A stretch of 53,587 nucleotides of DNA from Bacteroidales bacterium. Lineage in GTDB: Bacteria; Bacteroidota; Bacteroidia; Bacteroidales; F082. The notes below the pieces were generated by a model. It saw only the letters and a program-made list of their open reading frames with translations. It was not told where the DNA came from and made no database searches. Below, one piece after another: positions 7,582 through 17,029 of this stretch; position 1 is the stretch's first letter, and each line of letters starts with the position of its first letter. Both the position numbers and the translations under genes were made by a program. The stretch is from contig JAFGXS010000050.1 of NCBI GenBank assembly GCA_016936505.1, positions 1-53,587 on the forward strand, given 5' to 3'.

Positions 7582-10500
7582 TTATTCAATAACTATCTTT
7601 TTTGATATTACCTTTCCTGAATCTGCATTTACGAAGCGGAAAACATACATGCCCGACTTCAAATGACTGTAGAAAATCAGATGACGGGCGGTTCCCATAT
7701 TAACAGATTTCATAGGTTGTCCGTTAAGATTCTGTATAAAAAGATAATAATGATCATTATCGCCGGTTTGAATATCAATCCATGCCCTGTCTTTAACAGG
7801 GTTCGGATAAACTGAAATCTTATCCTGTTCTTTGTTAACATTAGGAACCGCAGTTGTATAAAGAGAAATATTCCAGTCGTTATTGCTGTTGTTATTCCAG
7901 GTATTGTTATCGTAATGCAATACAAAGTGCACAGACGTAACTTTTTGACCTGCATTATTAAAAGGTCCTAATTCAACCTTATACGCTGTACTTCCTGCTG
8001 ATTCAAAAGGAGTTTCTACCGAATGGCCGTCACCATAATCAACAGTATTGGCAGGCCAGTAAGCGTTAATAGGCAAAGTCCACTGACCCGATGTTTTGTT
8101 TACACCCCAATGCAGGCTTCCCCCATTGGTTGTCATCGTTGCATCATTATTAACTACAATAGTAATCACATCATTTTCAGTTGGATTTTCAGGATACCAA
8201 CTGACACCATCCGGATAATTCTGAATAACATTGACAGTCATCGTATAGCTTTCATTGCTATCGTGACCCTGGTTATCCAGTACCTTAAATGTAAAGCTTG
8301 CATAAGGGGATCCTGTCTGGTCTACAACAGGGGTAAAAGTCAATTTACTCACATCAGAATAAGACTCATTCAATGCCACAGTAGTTCCATCATAAGCCAG
8401 ATTACCTGCGGCAGGCATTCCTGTAATTTTTATTCCGGCAAACGTAGCTCCGTTCATACCGGTAAACGGAAAATCACTATCAGAAAATGCGTACTCACCA
8501 TTCATAATCATGGTAACAGAATTATTGTCACCCAAAGGATTTTCATCATATACATTCAATGTGGCATGATAAGTCTCATCACTGTAACGTCCTTCAGAAT
8601 CGATCACTTTAAACTGAAATTGAGCATAAGGCGCGCCTGAGGCTCCCAAATCAGGGGTAAAAGTCAACAATGAAACATCGGCACAATCCATTGGTGCAGA
8701 AACAACTGTACCATTGTATTTCAATGTTCCGGAAGAAGCAGCTGAACCGACCTGAATACCGGAAAAAGTAGCACCATCAGGGCTCTGAAAATAGAAGTCA
8801 TCCGTTGAAAATGTATAGGTTGCATCCGTGAGCATTGATACCGCAACATCTGAACCTACCGGATTGTCATTTGGATTATTATTGATGGTAATACTGTAAT
8901 TCTGGCCATTGTTATTGTCCCACGAATTACTGGTCAGTTTCAAAACAAAATTTACCTGATCTACCTTCTGTCCTGCCTGATTGAATGGTCCGATAACGCA
9001 TTTGTAAATCGTATCGGCATCCACAAATGGGGTTTCAACCGACTGATTATCTATCGCTACAGTACCTGAAGGCCAGTAGTCGCTAATGGGTTGTGTCCAT
9101 GCATTTCCACCTACAGTAACCCCCCAGTGCAATTGAGAACCCGAAACTGCCTCGGTAGAATAAATGGTAATCACATCATTTAAAGTAGGGTTTTCAGGTT
9201 TCCAGTATACTTTAGTCGAACTTCCGCTGCCTGAGCCTTCTTCATTGCCCACATATACATGTTGAATTGGTGTTTTAAATGTATTTCCATGACTATCGGT
9301 CATTTCTACATAATAATCCACCAGCGTATCGCTCAACCCTGTTATTTTACCATAATATAATCGCCCCATTGCTTTTGGCAACACAAAGAAATTCACTTCC
9401 GGATTACCGGCAGTATAGGTAGAATCCATCAATTTCCGGATCATATCAATAGAATTCCAGCTTCCCACACCCGGACCTCCTGTATAAGTATCATTATCAC
9501 TATCCGTCAAAGGATTTACACCATCTTTATCCAGACGATATTTCAACACCGCCGACTGTATTCCGCTCACATCATAACCAAAAGTCCAAACGGTAAAATC
9601 CTTACTGCTGATGTGTTCTTTATAACCATAAATAGGCCCGAATTCTTTCCCACCGGGATTATATGGAAACCGCTGGGGAATAAAAACAGAAGGAGGAGTA
9701 TTGTCAACTCCGGGATGGGCATTGATTTCATTTTGCGCAAATTCAATAGCATTATTACCGGCAATGGTTTGCTTTACTTCCATATCTTCAGCAGTACCAT
9801 AATACATATAGCCACTGGTTAGCGCAGGCATATAAAATGCCCAGGCTTTCTCCGCATTGGATGAAGAAGCATCAGAATACACAACCTTATTCATATCCAC
9901 ACCACCTGCCAGGTCCTCAGCCATACAAACATAGTTATCTATAGCGATAATCACCGCCCAGTTTCGGGCATCTTCGGTCCACGCATTGGGATCAAATTCA
10001 TAAGTAGCCGTGCTGTACAAAGGCCACAACCAGTTAATAAACTGAGGGCTGCCCCAGTCATTGGCAGCATTAACCCAACCCCCGTCTTCCACATGAACAA
10101 CATCGCTGGACGGAACAGGATTATCATGAAGAAACTGTTGAATGGTGGTTGGAACCATCCCGTCATTGGTAGCTGCGGCAACAAAGTTGGGAACCGCTTC
10201 ATAGTAATAACTACTTCCACCACCCCAGGCGTTGTCTCCATCATGCGCGAAAAGCACAATAGACGGATGCAAAGGATTGTCATAAGGCTTAATATTGGCA
10301 TCAATATCACCTGTTCCCTGTTGAGAATATCCGTCCTTATAACTTAATAAGTCAGCCATAGGAACCACATCAATAGTATATACCTGGCCGGTAGTCGGGT
10401 TTACATATTGGGCTTTATGGGCCTGATAGCAATAAGGAGCTGCAAATTCTCCCCCACGGCCGTCAATCTGACCGTTCCACCAATTTACACCATGAGTAGC

Positions 10501-11262
10501 AACTTTATCGGCTTTATTGGGTGGTGAAATATTGCAGCCATTGGTTCCGTAATGCAATGGATAATCATTCAGTGTTCTGGACAAATGACTGTTGGCTACA
10601 ACCGACCATTGAAACCCTTCCTCTACCAGAATCTGAATATTTCGTTCTGTAAAACAGCATTCTGCAGGCCAGTACCCTTTGGTATATTCCGGGCTGTGCC
10701 CAAAAGTATTACCATAAATTAATCTGTGGGCCTCCAGTTCTTTGCGGAAAGCTCTTTCACTGATCAGTGGCCCCAAAGCATGGTGGAAAGTAAATCCCAC
10801 AATATCCAACCGGGGAAAACCACCTGAAGTTTGCCAGCCTCTTGCCGTAACATAATTATTCTGCCAACCTGAATAATAACCCCACATGTTGGCATTGGCC
10901 AGACTATTTACGTTCTCAATTAAACAACCTGAGTAATTGACCTGTGCACCGGCATCAGGATAACCCAGTAATTGCTGTACAGCATTCTTTACCCCCTGCT
11001 GGTAAACATTCCTTCTGTCGTCGTTACCAAAAATATCAGCCAGATTATTTGTGGGATGACTAACACCGGTTCCGTACTGATTTCCTCCTGCCTGCTTAAT
11101 ATCATACGACTCTTTAACGGCCTGATAATGAAAGGGATTTACCTGTCCCTTGTCAGGCCAGTAAATGGGTTGCTGCAAGTGCCACAAATAAGTAGTATGC
11201 ACCTGTGCGATACTGTTAAAAACCCAAAAAAGTAAAATTAGAGTAAAGATAGATTTCCTCAT
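7582..11262 (-). CDS. Secreted GH57-type alpha-amylase with starch-binding modules and T9SS sorting domain
   Basis: A 1226-residue extracellular glucanase. Residues 1-19 are a signal peptide ending SIAQ. The catalytic domain (about 20-640) has GH57-like motifs: LWHLQQPIYWP (motif 1), KGYWPAECCFTE with candidate nucleophile Glu201, and FAHDGDNAWGG with candidate acid/base Asp341. Two CBM25/26-like starch-binding modules follow, at about 685-790 (VYWKPENPTLNDVITI to SWDNNNGQNYSI) and 1010-1125 (VSWYPENPTENDVITI to TWNNNSNNDWNI). Between them are two cadherin-like repeats, each with LTFTP. The last 80 residues (SVYPNPVKDRAW to KKIVIE) are a type A T9SS sorting domain. Substrate is inferred as starch or glycogen. 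The related family GH119 shares these motifs and cannot be excluded. It is divergent from the GH53 gene. Confidence 0.8.
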   Translation of the reverse strand: MRKSIFTLILLFWVFNSIAQVHTTYLWHLQQPIYWPDKGQVNPFHYQAVKESYDIKQAGGNQYGTGVSHPTNNLADIFGNDDRRNVYQQGVKNAVQQLLGYPDAGAQVNYSGCLIENVNSLANANMWGYYSGWQNNYVTARGWQTSGGFPRLDIVGFTFHHALGPLISERAFRKELEAHRLIYGNTFGHSPEYTKGYWPAECCFTERNIQILVEEGFQWSVVANSHLSRTLNDYPLHYGTNGCNISPPNKADKVATHGVNWWNGQIDGRGGEFAAPYCYQAHKAQYVNPTTGQVYTIDVVPMADLLSYKDGYSQQGTGDIDANIKPYDNPLHPSIVLFAHDGDNAWGGGSSYYYEAVPNFVAAATNDGMVPTTIQQFLHDNPVPSSDVVHVEDGGWVNAANDWGSPQFINWLWPLYSTATYEFDPNAWTEDARNWAVIIAIDNYVCMAEDLAGGVDMNKVVYSDASSSNAEKAWAFYMPALTSGYMYYGTAEDMEVKQTIAGNNAIEFAQNEINAHPGVDNTPPSVFIPQRFPYNPGGKEFGPIYGYKEHISSKDFTVWTFGYDVSGIQSAVLKYRLDKDGVNPLTDSDNDTYTGGPGVGSWNSIDMIRKLMDSTYTAGNPEVNFFVLPKAMGRLYYGKITGLSDTLVDYYVEMTDSHGNTFKTPIQHVYVGNEEGSGSGSSTKVYWKPENPTLNDVITIYSTEAVSGSQLHWGVTVGGNAWTQPISDYWPSGTVAIDNQSVETPFVDADTIYKCVIGPFNQAGQKVDQVNFVLKLTSNSWDNNNGQNYSITINNNPNDNPVGSDVAVSMLTDATYTFSTDDFYFQSPDGATFSGIQVGSAASSGTLKYNGTVVSAPMDCADVSLLTFTPDLGASGAPYAQFQFKVIDSEGRYSDETYHATLNVYDENPLGDNNSVTMIMNGEYAFSDSDFPFTGMNGATFAGIKITGMPAAGNLAYDGTTVALNESYSDVSKLTFTPVVDQTGSPYASFTFKVLDNQGHDSNESYTMTVNVIQNYPDGVSWYPENPTENDVITIVVNNDATMTTNGGSLHWGVNKTSGQWTLPINAYWPANTVDYGDGHSVETPFESAGSTAYKVELGPFNNAGQKVTSVHFVLHYDNNTWNNNSNNDWNISLYTTAVPNVNKEQDKISVYPNPVKDRAWIDIQTGDNDHYYLFIQNLNGQPMKSVNMGTARHLIFYSHLKSGMYVFRFVNADSGKVISKKIVIE

Positions 11263-11628
11263 AAATTAAGATTCGTTAACTGTTTAAAATGAATTCATTA
11301 AGAACACAACTCCTGTTTTAAACCAGGAAAGGAATTTAATCTAAAGAAAGCTGTTTTTTGTCCGGGTCAACCTCAACAGGTATACTGCTGAAATTTATTT
11401 CGGGCTAATATAGTCAAAGTATGATCCGTTTCCCAACCCTAAGCTAAAATTGAAAGACTATAAATAAGCTTAATACATTTCTGCACAGGCTTAAAATCTG
11501 ACTAATACATTCATAGCACCTGTTTGAAGTACTATGTATTAACGAAACTACTATCTTTGTTTATCAATTATGCGTACATTGGCACCATAAACCAAGAATT
11601 AAATTATTCATTATTAACAACTTAACCT
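11263..11628. other. Divergent intergenic region between the GH57 and GH53 genes
   Basis: 366 bases without a gene. The right half holds three TAATACAT motifs and a -7 box reading toward GH53 (separate entry). On the minus strand, ATACTTTG near 11416-11423 is one spacer base short of TAnnTTTG and might serve GH57. Nothing else was recognised. Confidence 0.5.
11471..11559 (+). promoter_or_regulatory. Three TAATACAT half-sites and a -7 box upstream of GH53
   Basis: TAATACAT occurs at 11471-11478 and 11503-11510, and as its inverse ATGTATTA at 11534-11541. Spacings are 32 and 31 bases, about three helical turns. The last two are extended by CATAG/CTATG, giving an imperfect palindrome. TATCTTTG at 11552-11559 is an exact TAnnTTTG -7 box. 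This looks like a regulated promoter for the galactanase gene; the cognate regulator is not obvious in this window. Confidence 0.5.
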
Positions 11629-12351
11629 ATGAAGTCCTGGAAGATCTTATTACTCATTATTTCTACAGTGATCCTGTCACAATGCACCAGCAAAATCAAA
11701 AATAATTTCAATGCTATTGATACTGTTATTAATGGAAAACCTGTTTCCGTTATGCTAACCTGTTATAGCACTACACTAATTGCTAACGGTAAAGATCATA
11801 CTCGTATCCGGATTGCAGTAGTTGACAGCTTAATGCGACAGATTTCAAGTTCCTCCGATTCAGTCTTTCTTTATGTTGATGGCAACGGAACCATCAGCGA
11901 TCAGGATGGAAAACAAATTACATATAAGAAAGACAGTGCAGGAGTGCATTACATTGCCACAAAGCTTATTAACGGTGTAAAATATCTTCAGTATACAACA
12001 GGCAATCAACCGGACACCGTTAAAATTACGGCCCGTTCAAAAGGACTCTGGGAAGCTTCTCACGAGTTGAATATCTTACCGGCAGATTTCCGGATGATGA
12101 AGCCCGGCATGGCAGAATTGATACCCTCAAACATTGAGGTTCCCAGGATGATTGGTGCCGATATTTCCTGGCTGCCTCAACTGGAAGCTAAAGGAATTAA
12201 ATTTTATGAAGATGGTAAGGCTATTGATCCCGTTCAGTTGCTGGCTGAACACGGAATGAACTTTATCAGGCTCAGGATCTTTGTCCATCCGGGAGCACCT
12301 GACGGATATTCGCCGGGAAAAGATTTCTGCGGTTTGGATAAAACCATGTAA
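11629..12351 (+). CDS. N-terminal fragment of the GH53 galactanase (lipoprotein signal, Ig-like domain, first barrel strands)
   Basis: 240 residues. A lipoprotein signal with Cys19 in VILSQC is followed by a 130-residue beta domain (VDSLMRQISSSSDSVFLYVDG to TVKITARSKGLWEASHE), similar to bacterial Ig-like invasin folds. The barrel begins at MIGADISWLPQLEAKGIKF and continues through LRIFVHPG. The fragment holds no catalytic glutamate, so on its own it cannot be active. As a lipoprotein it would be anchored at the outer membrane. Confidence 0.7.
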   Translation: MKSWKILLLIISTVILSQCTSKIKNNFNAIDTVINGKPVSVMLTCYSTTLIANGKDHTRIRIAVVDSLMRQISSSSDSVFLYVDGNGTISDQDGKQITYKKDSAGVHYIATKLINGVKYLQYTTGNQPDTVKITARSKGLWEASHELNILPADFRMMKPGMAELIPSNIEVPRMIGADISWLPQLEAKGIKFYEDGKAIDPVQLLAEHGMNFIRLRIFVHPGAPDGYSPGKDFCGLDKTM

Positions 12352-13056
12352 ATGGCAAAAAGAGCCAAAGATGCGGGCATGAAATTACTGCTTGATTTCC
12401 ACTATAGCGACACATGGGCTGACCCACAAAAGCAGTTTACTCCCGAAGCATGGTCAAAGCTAAATTACGATCAGTTGAAAGATACGGTTTATGAATATAC
12501 CTATCGTGTATTGGAAGATTTGAAAGCACAGGGAACTTTACCCGATATGGTGCAGGTAGGAAATGAAATAAACCATGGTATTCTATGGCCTATGGGACAC
12601 ATAAGTCACCCCGACCAATTGGCCGGACTGCTGAAAGAAGGAGCTGCCGCAGTAAAAGCAGTCAATCCGGAAACCCCTGTAATGATGCATCTGGCTTTAG
12701 GAGGACAAAATCAGGAAGCCATGTTCTGGATGGACAACATGCTGGCTCGTGGTGTAAAATTTGATGTAATAGGACTTTCCTATTATCCACGCTGGCACGG
12801 TACTCTTGACGACCTCAAGAATAACCTGTTCGATCTTGCCATCAGATATCACAAACCTTTATACGTTGCAGAATACTCAGATTTTAAAAAGGCAGTAACT
12901 GAGATTTCTTTCAGTGAACCCGGAAACCTTGGAAAAGGTTCCTGCATCTGGGAACCCCTGAACCCGGGGAGTCGTTTATTCAACAAAAAAGGAGAGGTAA
13001 CAAAACTGATGTATATCTATAATTCTTTGAACAATACTTTTTTGAAGGAAAAATAA
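12352..13056 (+). CDS. C-terminal catalytic fragment of the GH53 galactanase
   Basis: 234 residues beginning with ATG immediately after the TAA (TAAATG), so translational restart is possible. It holds both catalytic glutamates of the family: acid/base Glu72 in VQVGNEINHG and the nucleophile in LYVAEYSDF, plus LLLDFHYSDTWADP and the closing CIWEPLNPG. It lacks the first barrel strands and has no signal peptide, so if made it would stay in the cytoplasm and probably be unfolded. It ends 3 bases from the convergent GT2 gene with no terminator between. Confidence 0.7.
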   Translation: MAKRAKDAGMKLLLDFHYSDTWADPQKQFTPEAWSKLNYDQLKDTVYEYTYRVLEDLKAQGTLPDMVQVGNEINHGILWPMGHISHPDQLAGLLKEGAAAVKAVNPETPVMMHLALGGQNQEAMFWMDNMLARGVKFDVIGLSYYPRWHGTLDDLKNNLFDLAIRYHKPLYVAEYSDFKKAVTEISFSEPGNLGKGSCIWEPLNPGSRLFNKKGEVTKLMYIYNSLNNTFLKEK

Positions 13057-13059
13057 GCC

Positions 13060-14478
13060 TCATTTAAAGCCTTTTCTTTTCATAGTTCCCCAACCGGATT
13101 TTTTTCTGACAAAATAATCCCAGTTTCCGGCAATGGCCCACATCATATTTATAGGCTGATAAAAAAACGGTTCAATCCAGGCTATAAGAAAGAGTTTTAA
13201 AACATCCCGCTTTTTATGATACCTGTGGTAGGTAAGTTCTTCAAATAATATGGAATAGGTTGAAAATGCAACGGCAAACCCATAAACAAAAGCAAGGAGT
13301 AAAAGAAAAAAGTACCAGTTTATTGAACCGGCAAAAAAGAGGAAAATAAAATAAGCAAACCCAAGCACTTCTATAATGGGAGCCAGCCACTCAAAGAACA
13401 CCCAATACGGAAAACTCAGCATACCCATAATTCCGTATTTTGGATTAAAAAACAGGTCCTTGTGAAGCATAATGGTATCAATGGTACCTCTTGTCCATCT
13501 GTTTCTCTGTCGCTTCAGTATACGGGCATCTTCCGGTGCCTCAGTCCACAACAGCGGGTCAGGAACATAAGCAACTTTATACGCCAGCCCCTTTTTTTCC
13601 ATATACTTTCTCATCCTGACCACCAACTCCATATCCTCCCCCACGGTTTTGGTAAAATAACCGCCACAAGCAATAACAATTTCCTTATCAAACATACCCA
13701 CAGCCCCTGAGATAATTAATAACCCGTTTAACTTACTCCAGGCCATCCTGCCCATTAAAAAAGCCCGCGTATATTCCAGCACCTGAAATCGAGCCCATAT
13801 ATTAGAAGGAACACGTGCTTTAATAACCTGCCCTCCTTTTATGGTACACGAATTGGCAATTCGAACCACACCCCCTGTTGCTATCACTTTTTTATCGGTT
13901 TCATCCAAAAGCGGTTTTATCAATTTTAGCAGGGCATCGTGCTCAACCAAACTGTCCACATCAATAGCCAGAAAATAGTCATTAGATGAAATATTAATTC
14001 CTGCATTTAAAGCATCTGCTTTGCCCCCGTTTTCCTTATCTACCAGTGTCAGTCTCGAAAACGACTTGTTTTTTGATTTGTACACTCCTCTGATCCTTTT
14101 ACAGTCAACAGCATAATGTACGGCATAATCAACAGGCTCCATGTTGTACAAATCGATAACTTTTTGCAAAGTATCGTCAGTACTTCCGTCATTTACGATA
14201 ACAACTTCAAAATCATGATAATAAAGCGATAGCAGTGATCTTATGTTTTCAGTTATGGTTGCAGACTCGTTAAATGCGGGTGCAACAACTGATACAGAGG
14301 GAGCAAAAGGAGATGATATAATCCGGTCGTAATCTGTTAATTTTAAATTCTTAATATATCTTTTTAATGCAAAAGCAGAAATAACAGCCAGTATTACATA
14401 GGAGGAGATAACTGTAAATGCATACACAAAAATGAGTGTATTAACTATGAAACTGAATATGTCCAAAAAAACCTGCAT
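13060..14478 (-). CDS. Membrane-bound processive glycosyltransferase, family GT2 (PgaC/IcaA-like)
   Basis: A 472-residue polymerising glycosyltransferase. An N-terminal membrane segment (about 8-38) precedes the cytoplasmic GT2 domain with the full processive set: VNDGSTDD, AIDVDS, GEDMEL and RQRNRWTRG (the QxxRW motif). Three or more C-terminal spans follow (about 340-440). This is the architecture of poly-beta-1,6-GlcNAc, hyaluronan and cellulose-type synthases. No PilZ domain is present, so direct c-di-GMP control is not indicated. It is the last gene of a five-gene operon, abutting the HEAT-repeat gene, and is the presumed polymer synthase of that operon. The sugar is unknown. Confidence 0.88.
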   Translation of the reverse strand: MQVFLDIFSFIVNTLIFVYAFTVISSYVILAVISAFALKRYIKNLKLTDYDRIISSPFAPSVSVVAPAFNESATITENIRSLLSLYYHDFEVVIVNDGSTDDTLQKVIDLYNMEPVDYAVHYAVDCKRIRGVYKSKNKSFSRLTLVDKENGGKADALNAGINISSNDYFLAIDVDSLVEHDALLKLIKPLLDETDKKVIATGGVVRIANSCTIKGGQVIKARVPSNIWARFQVLEYTRAFLMGRMAWSKLNGLLIISGAVGMFDKEIVIACGGYFTKTVGEDMELVVRMRKYMEKKGLAYKVAYVPDPLLWTEAPEDARILKRQRNRWTRGTIDTIMLHKDLFFNPKYGIMGMLSFPYWVFFEWLAPIIEVLGFAYFIFLFFAGSINWYFFLLLLAFVYGFAVAFSTYSILFEELTYHRYHKKRDVLKLFLIAWIEPFFYQPINMMWAIAGNWDYFVRKKSGWGTMKRKGFK

Positions 14479-15746
14479 TATTCTATTCTTTCATCAAAAA
14501 CATGTTGAACTATGGCCCGTTTTACATCTGAACCATTTTTGTATTGCTCAAGTGCCACAATTCCTTTCTCATTCAGAGTATAAAGTGCCTTTGCTATCAA
14601 AAGCAGTCGTTCATAATCTTCTTCCACGGCAAATAATTTTACCAAAAAGCCGTAGTTGCTCTGATCTTGCATTTCCAGCATGGTTTTTAAAATGCTTCTT
14701 TTATTCTTAGGGGTTTCTTTAAAATAAACCGCTCTTAATGTTGAAGATGCAGGTTCATAATAAAGCGAGGAAAGAGTTTCTATAGCATATCTTCTCACTT
14801 TTTCATTTTCATGATTAATATACTGCATTACCGCCGGTGCAGCTTCCAACTGATTATTCAGAGCAATCATTTTCAAACTAAAGTAAAGAACCGACAGGTT
14901 CGGCGAATTTAGCCATCTGGAAAACTCTGGAACCGCCAGTTTGTTTACCTTGACAATGGAATACAAATTAAGTTGATCCCAGGTGGTTAAAGTATATTGA
15001 AAATCGTCCAGAAAATGCCAGGGATCATCCTTCGACATTTTTATATACGCATACCGTGCACTGATGCGTACTTGACGGGCACGATGATTCAATAAATGTT
15101 TTATTGAACCTGTTTCTTCCTGAAGATTCATTGTTTCCAGTTCCTTTATCCCTCTGATTACGGTTTCCCAATCGTCGGAAATCAATTTATGAACCGAATC
15201 TTTTTCCAGTCCAAGCAAAAGATATAGCCATTTAAGCTGGTCTGATATCTCGCCCGAGAGATTTCCCAGCAACATTTCAATTTCGTTAATCAGAAGCTGT
15301 CTGTCTGACCTCTTCTTTATAATTTTTAATTCATTTACCACCTTATCTTTCTCATCACCAAATAAATATTCCGAAAGGAGCTGCTGAATTTTATTCTTTA
15401 ACTTAACCCTGCCAATTGTTTTTACCTGACTCCTTCGAGAATGGAAATATACCACACTCAGTAAAATCAATACACTGACCAGAAAATATACAATCAGATA
15501 CTTTATGAGCCGGACAATAAATGGATCATTTAAAATATTTCTCAGATACCAGCGGGTTTGATCCGGAACCTGCTTATTAACTGTTTTGAGATCATATTTC
15601 TCATTAAGAGTTGTTTTCCTTACGGGAACGACCGATTCCTTTGAACTATTTAAAACAGCTGCCGTAATTATCTTTACGGGAGAATGAATACCGACCAAAA
15701 CGATAAGTAATATCCAGACAATCCGTTTAGTGAATATTATGCCCAT
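14478..15746 (-). CDS. HEAT-repeat membrane protein of the exopolysaccharide operon
   Basis: 422 residues. A signal-like hydrophobic start (IVWILLIVLVGIHSPV) and a single span at about 80-102 (YLIVYFLVSVLILLSVVYF) frame a short periplasmic segment. The rest, in the cytoplasm, is helical with HEAT-type pairs, clearest at HRARQVRISARYAYIKMS and NHENEKVRRYAIETLSSLYY. It is probably a scaffold or regulator that contacts the adjacent GT2 synthase. Its first codon overlaps the stop of the YaiO gene (TAATG) and its stop overlaps the GT2 start, so translation is coupled. No catalytic motif is seen. Confidence 0.75.
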   Translation of the reverse strand: MGIIFTKRIVWILLIVLVGIHSPVKIITAAVLNSSKESVVPVRKTTLNEKYDLKTVNKQVPDQTRWYLRNILNDPFIVRLIKYLIVYFLVSVLILLSVVYFHSRRSQVKTIGRVKLKNKIQQLLSEYLFGDEKDKVVNELKIIKKRSDRQLLINEIEMLLGNLSGEISDQLKWLYLLLGLEKDSVHKLISDDWETVIRGIKELETMNLQEETGSIKHLLNHRARQVRISARYAYIKMSKDDPWHFLDDFQYTLTTWDQLNLYSIVKVNKLAVPEFSRWLNSPNLSVLYFSLKMIALNNQLEAAPAVMQYINHENEKVRRYAIETLSSLYYEPASSTLRAVYFKETPKNKRSILKTMLEMQDQSNYGFLVKLFAVEEDYERLLLIAKALYTLNEKGIVALEQYKNGSDVKRAIVQHVFDERIE

Positions 15747-17029
15747 TAAAACGAATAACTTAAACGTACAGATGAATAAAATGCATTCCTGTATTTCTGT
15801 GGTGTATATTCAGCATTTTTCAAGCCTACAGTTCCCTTAACTGTCCACGATGTAGAGATTCTGTATTGCCCTGTAAATAAAATATTTACCATGTTCTGAT
15901 GATATACTTCTAGAGGGGCCACATAATCGTTAAGTCTGTTGATTGAATTTCCCAACCCAAAATCAAGGTTCACAAAATTGTCTGCCGTGTTAAAATACCT
16001 TCTTACCGAGAACACAAAAGACTTGTCCCAACCCGATGTACGAGGAGTAAGATAAGTTCGGATCATAAACCAGTAGTTTCTATAATATTTATCCACCGAA
16101 GCCGTTAAAATCCAAAGGTTAAGCAGCGAATCGGGATTAACCCTGAACTGCATAAAACGGACTCCCGCCGAAACATCAAATGCATGATTTAACTTCTGAT
16201 ACACTTCGAGCCCTGCACGCTGGCGCGGCAGCAGCTGGGTTCCTCCAAAACCATACGAAACATAGACATAGTTCTTTTTACCGATTACCGGATAGGCACT
16301 GAATTCAAATAACTTGTCGGTACCTTTGCTAAACAGGTGTTCCTGATTCTGAACCACATCTGCCAGATAAAAATCGGCAATAACAGGACCAGATGAGGTT
16401 TTACGCCTATACGACAGGTTATTTAAATACCAGCGGTTTGTATAGGGACGATTAAAATATTCGAAAGAGGTTTCCCAACTTATCGTATTGTAAACCGAGG
16501 CTTTTTTAACCTGCCCCAGCAATTCTCTGGCAGAAGTGTCTTTGGGATTTAATTCCAGAACCCGAGACAATACACTCTGAGCTTCCTTTTCCTTTTTTAA
16601 GGACAAAAGAATTCGGGCCTTTTTATACAACAACGCTTCATTTTTAGAATAATATAACAACGCTTCATTTACCTGTTTTAATGCCACCGGATTTTCTCCC
16701 TGCCACCATAAAACATCGGTATAAGCCAATAGTGCATCATAGTTTTTTGGATGCAGGGCAAGCACCTGTTTTAATACTTCCTTTGCTTTGGTATAGTTTT
16801 TCTGCCACGAATAAATTCTCCCCAATAAAACCATTGCCCCGGTATTGTTTTTATCGGTCTTTAATATTATTTCGCAATGCAACCTGGCACTATCATAGTT
16901 TCCCTGAGAAGCTTCTTTTTGAGCCAGATTGTACAACACGGAAAGGTTAATTCCAGACTGCGCTGTCCCTCTCTGTGCTAAAAAGATACCCGACACGGCA
17001 ATAACAAATATGAACCAACGCCTGATCAT
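15746..17029 (-). CDS. TPR protein with YaiO-type outer-membrane beta-barrel
   Basis: 427 residues. An N-terminal signal peptide (FIFVIAVSGIFLAQRGTAQ) is followed by tetratricopeptide repeats at about 28-175 (for example AMVLLGRIYSWQKNYTKAKEVLKQ). A beta-rich region at about 180-427 has many aromatic alternations and ends YSSVRLSYSF with a terminal Phe, a typical outer-membrane barrel end. A TPR plus barrel protein next to a processive GT2 is the layout of polysaccharide export porins (compare PgaA). It is therefore the likely secretion channel of this operon. It overlaps the receiver gene upstream by ATGA. Confidence 0.82.
   Translation of the reverse strand: MIRRWFIFVIAVSGIFLAQRGTAQSGINLSVLYNLAQKEASQGNYDSARLHCEIILKTDKNNTGAMVLLGRIYSWQKNYTKAKEVLKQVLALHPKNYDALLAYTDVLWWQGENPVALKQVNEALLYYSKNEALLYKKARILLSLKKEKEAQSVLSRVLELNPKDTSARELLGQVKKASVYNTISWETSFEYFNRPYTNRWYLNNLSYRRKTSSGPVIADFYLADVVQNQEHLFSKGTDKLFEFSAYPVIGKKNYVYVSYGFGGTQLLPRQRAGLEVYQKLNHAFDVSAGVRFMQFRVNPDSLLNLWILTASVDKYYRNYWFMIRTYLTPRTSGWDKSFVFSVRRYFNTADNFVNLDFGLGNSINRLNDYVAPLEVYHQNMVNILFTGQYRISTSWTVKGTVGLKNAEYTPQKYRNAFYSSVRLSYSF

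Larger units (their letters stand above)
11629..13056 (+). pseudogene. GH53 endo-beta-1,4-galactanase lipoprotein interrupted by in-frame TAA
   Basis: The two adjacent open frames are one GH53 gene in a single reading frame, broken only by TAA at 12349-12351. Restored, the protein is about 475 residues: lipoprotein signal (ILSQC lipobox), an Ig-like domain, then the GH53 TIM barrel. The break falls between FCGLDKTM and MAKRAKDAGMKLLLDFHYSD. GH53 enzymes have an uninterrupted helix before MKLLLDFHYSDTWADP, so the stop lies in a conserved stretch. A single C-to-T change from CAA (Gln) explains it. No frameshift or other stop is present, so decay is recent, the stop is suppressed, or it is a sequence error. 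Confidence 0.8.

Noticed and set aside
8023..8640. 205-codon plus-strand open frame
   Set aside because: Lies fully antisense to the well-supported GH57 gene, has no domain pattern and has shadow-type composition.
13060..14478. Cellulose synthase (BcsA)
   Set aside because: Too short, no PilZ domain and no bcsB/bcsC partners; a PgaC/hyaluronan-type synthase fits better.
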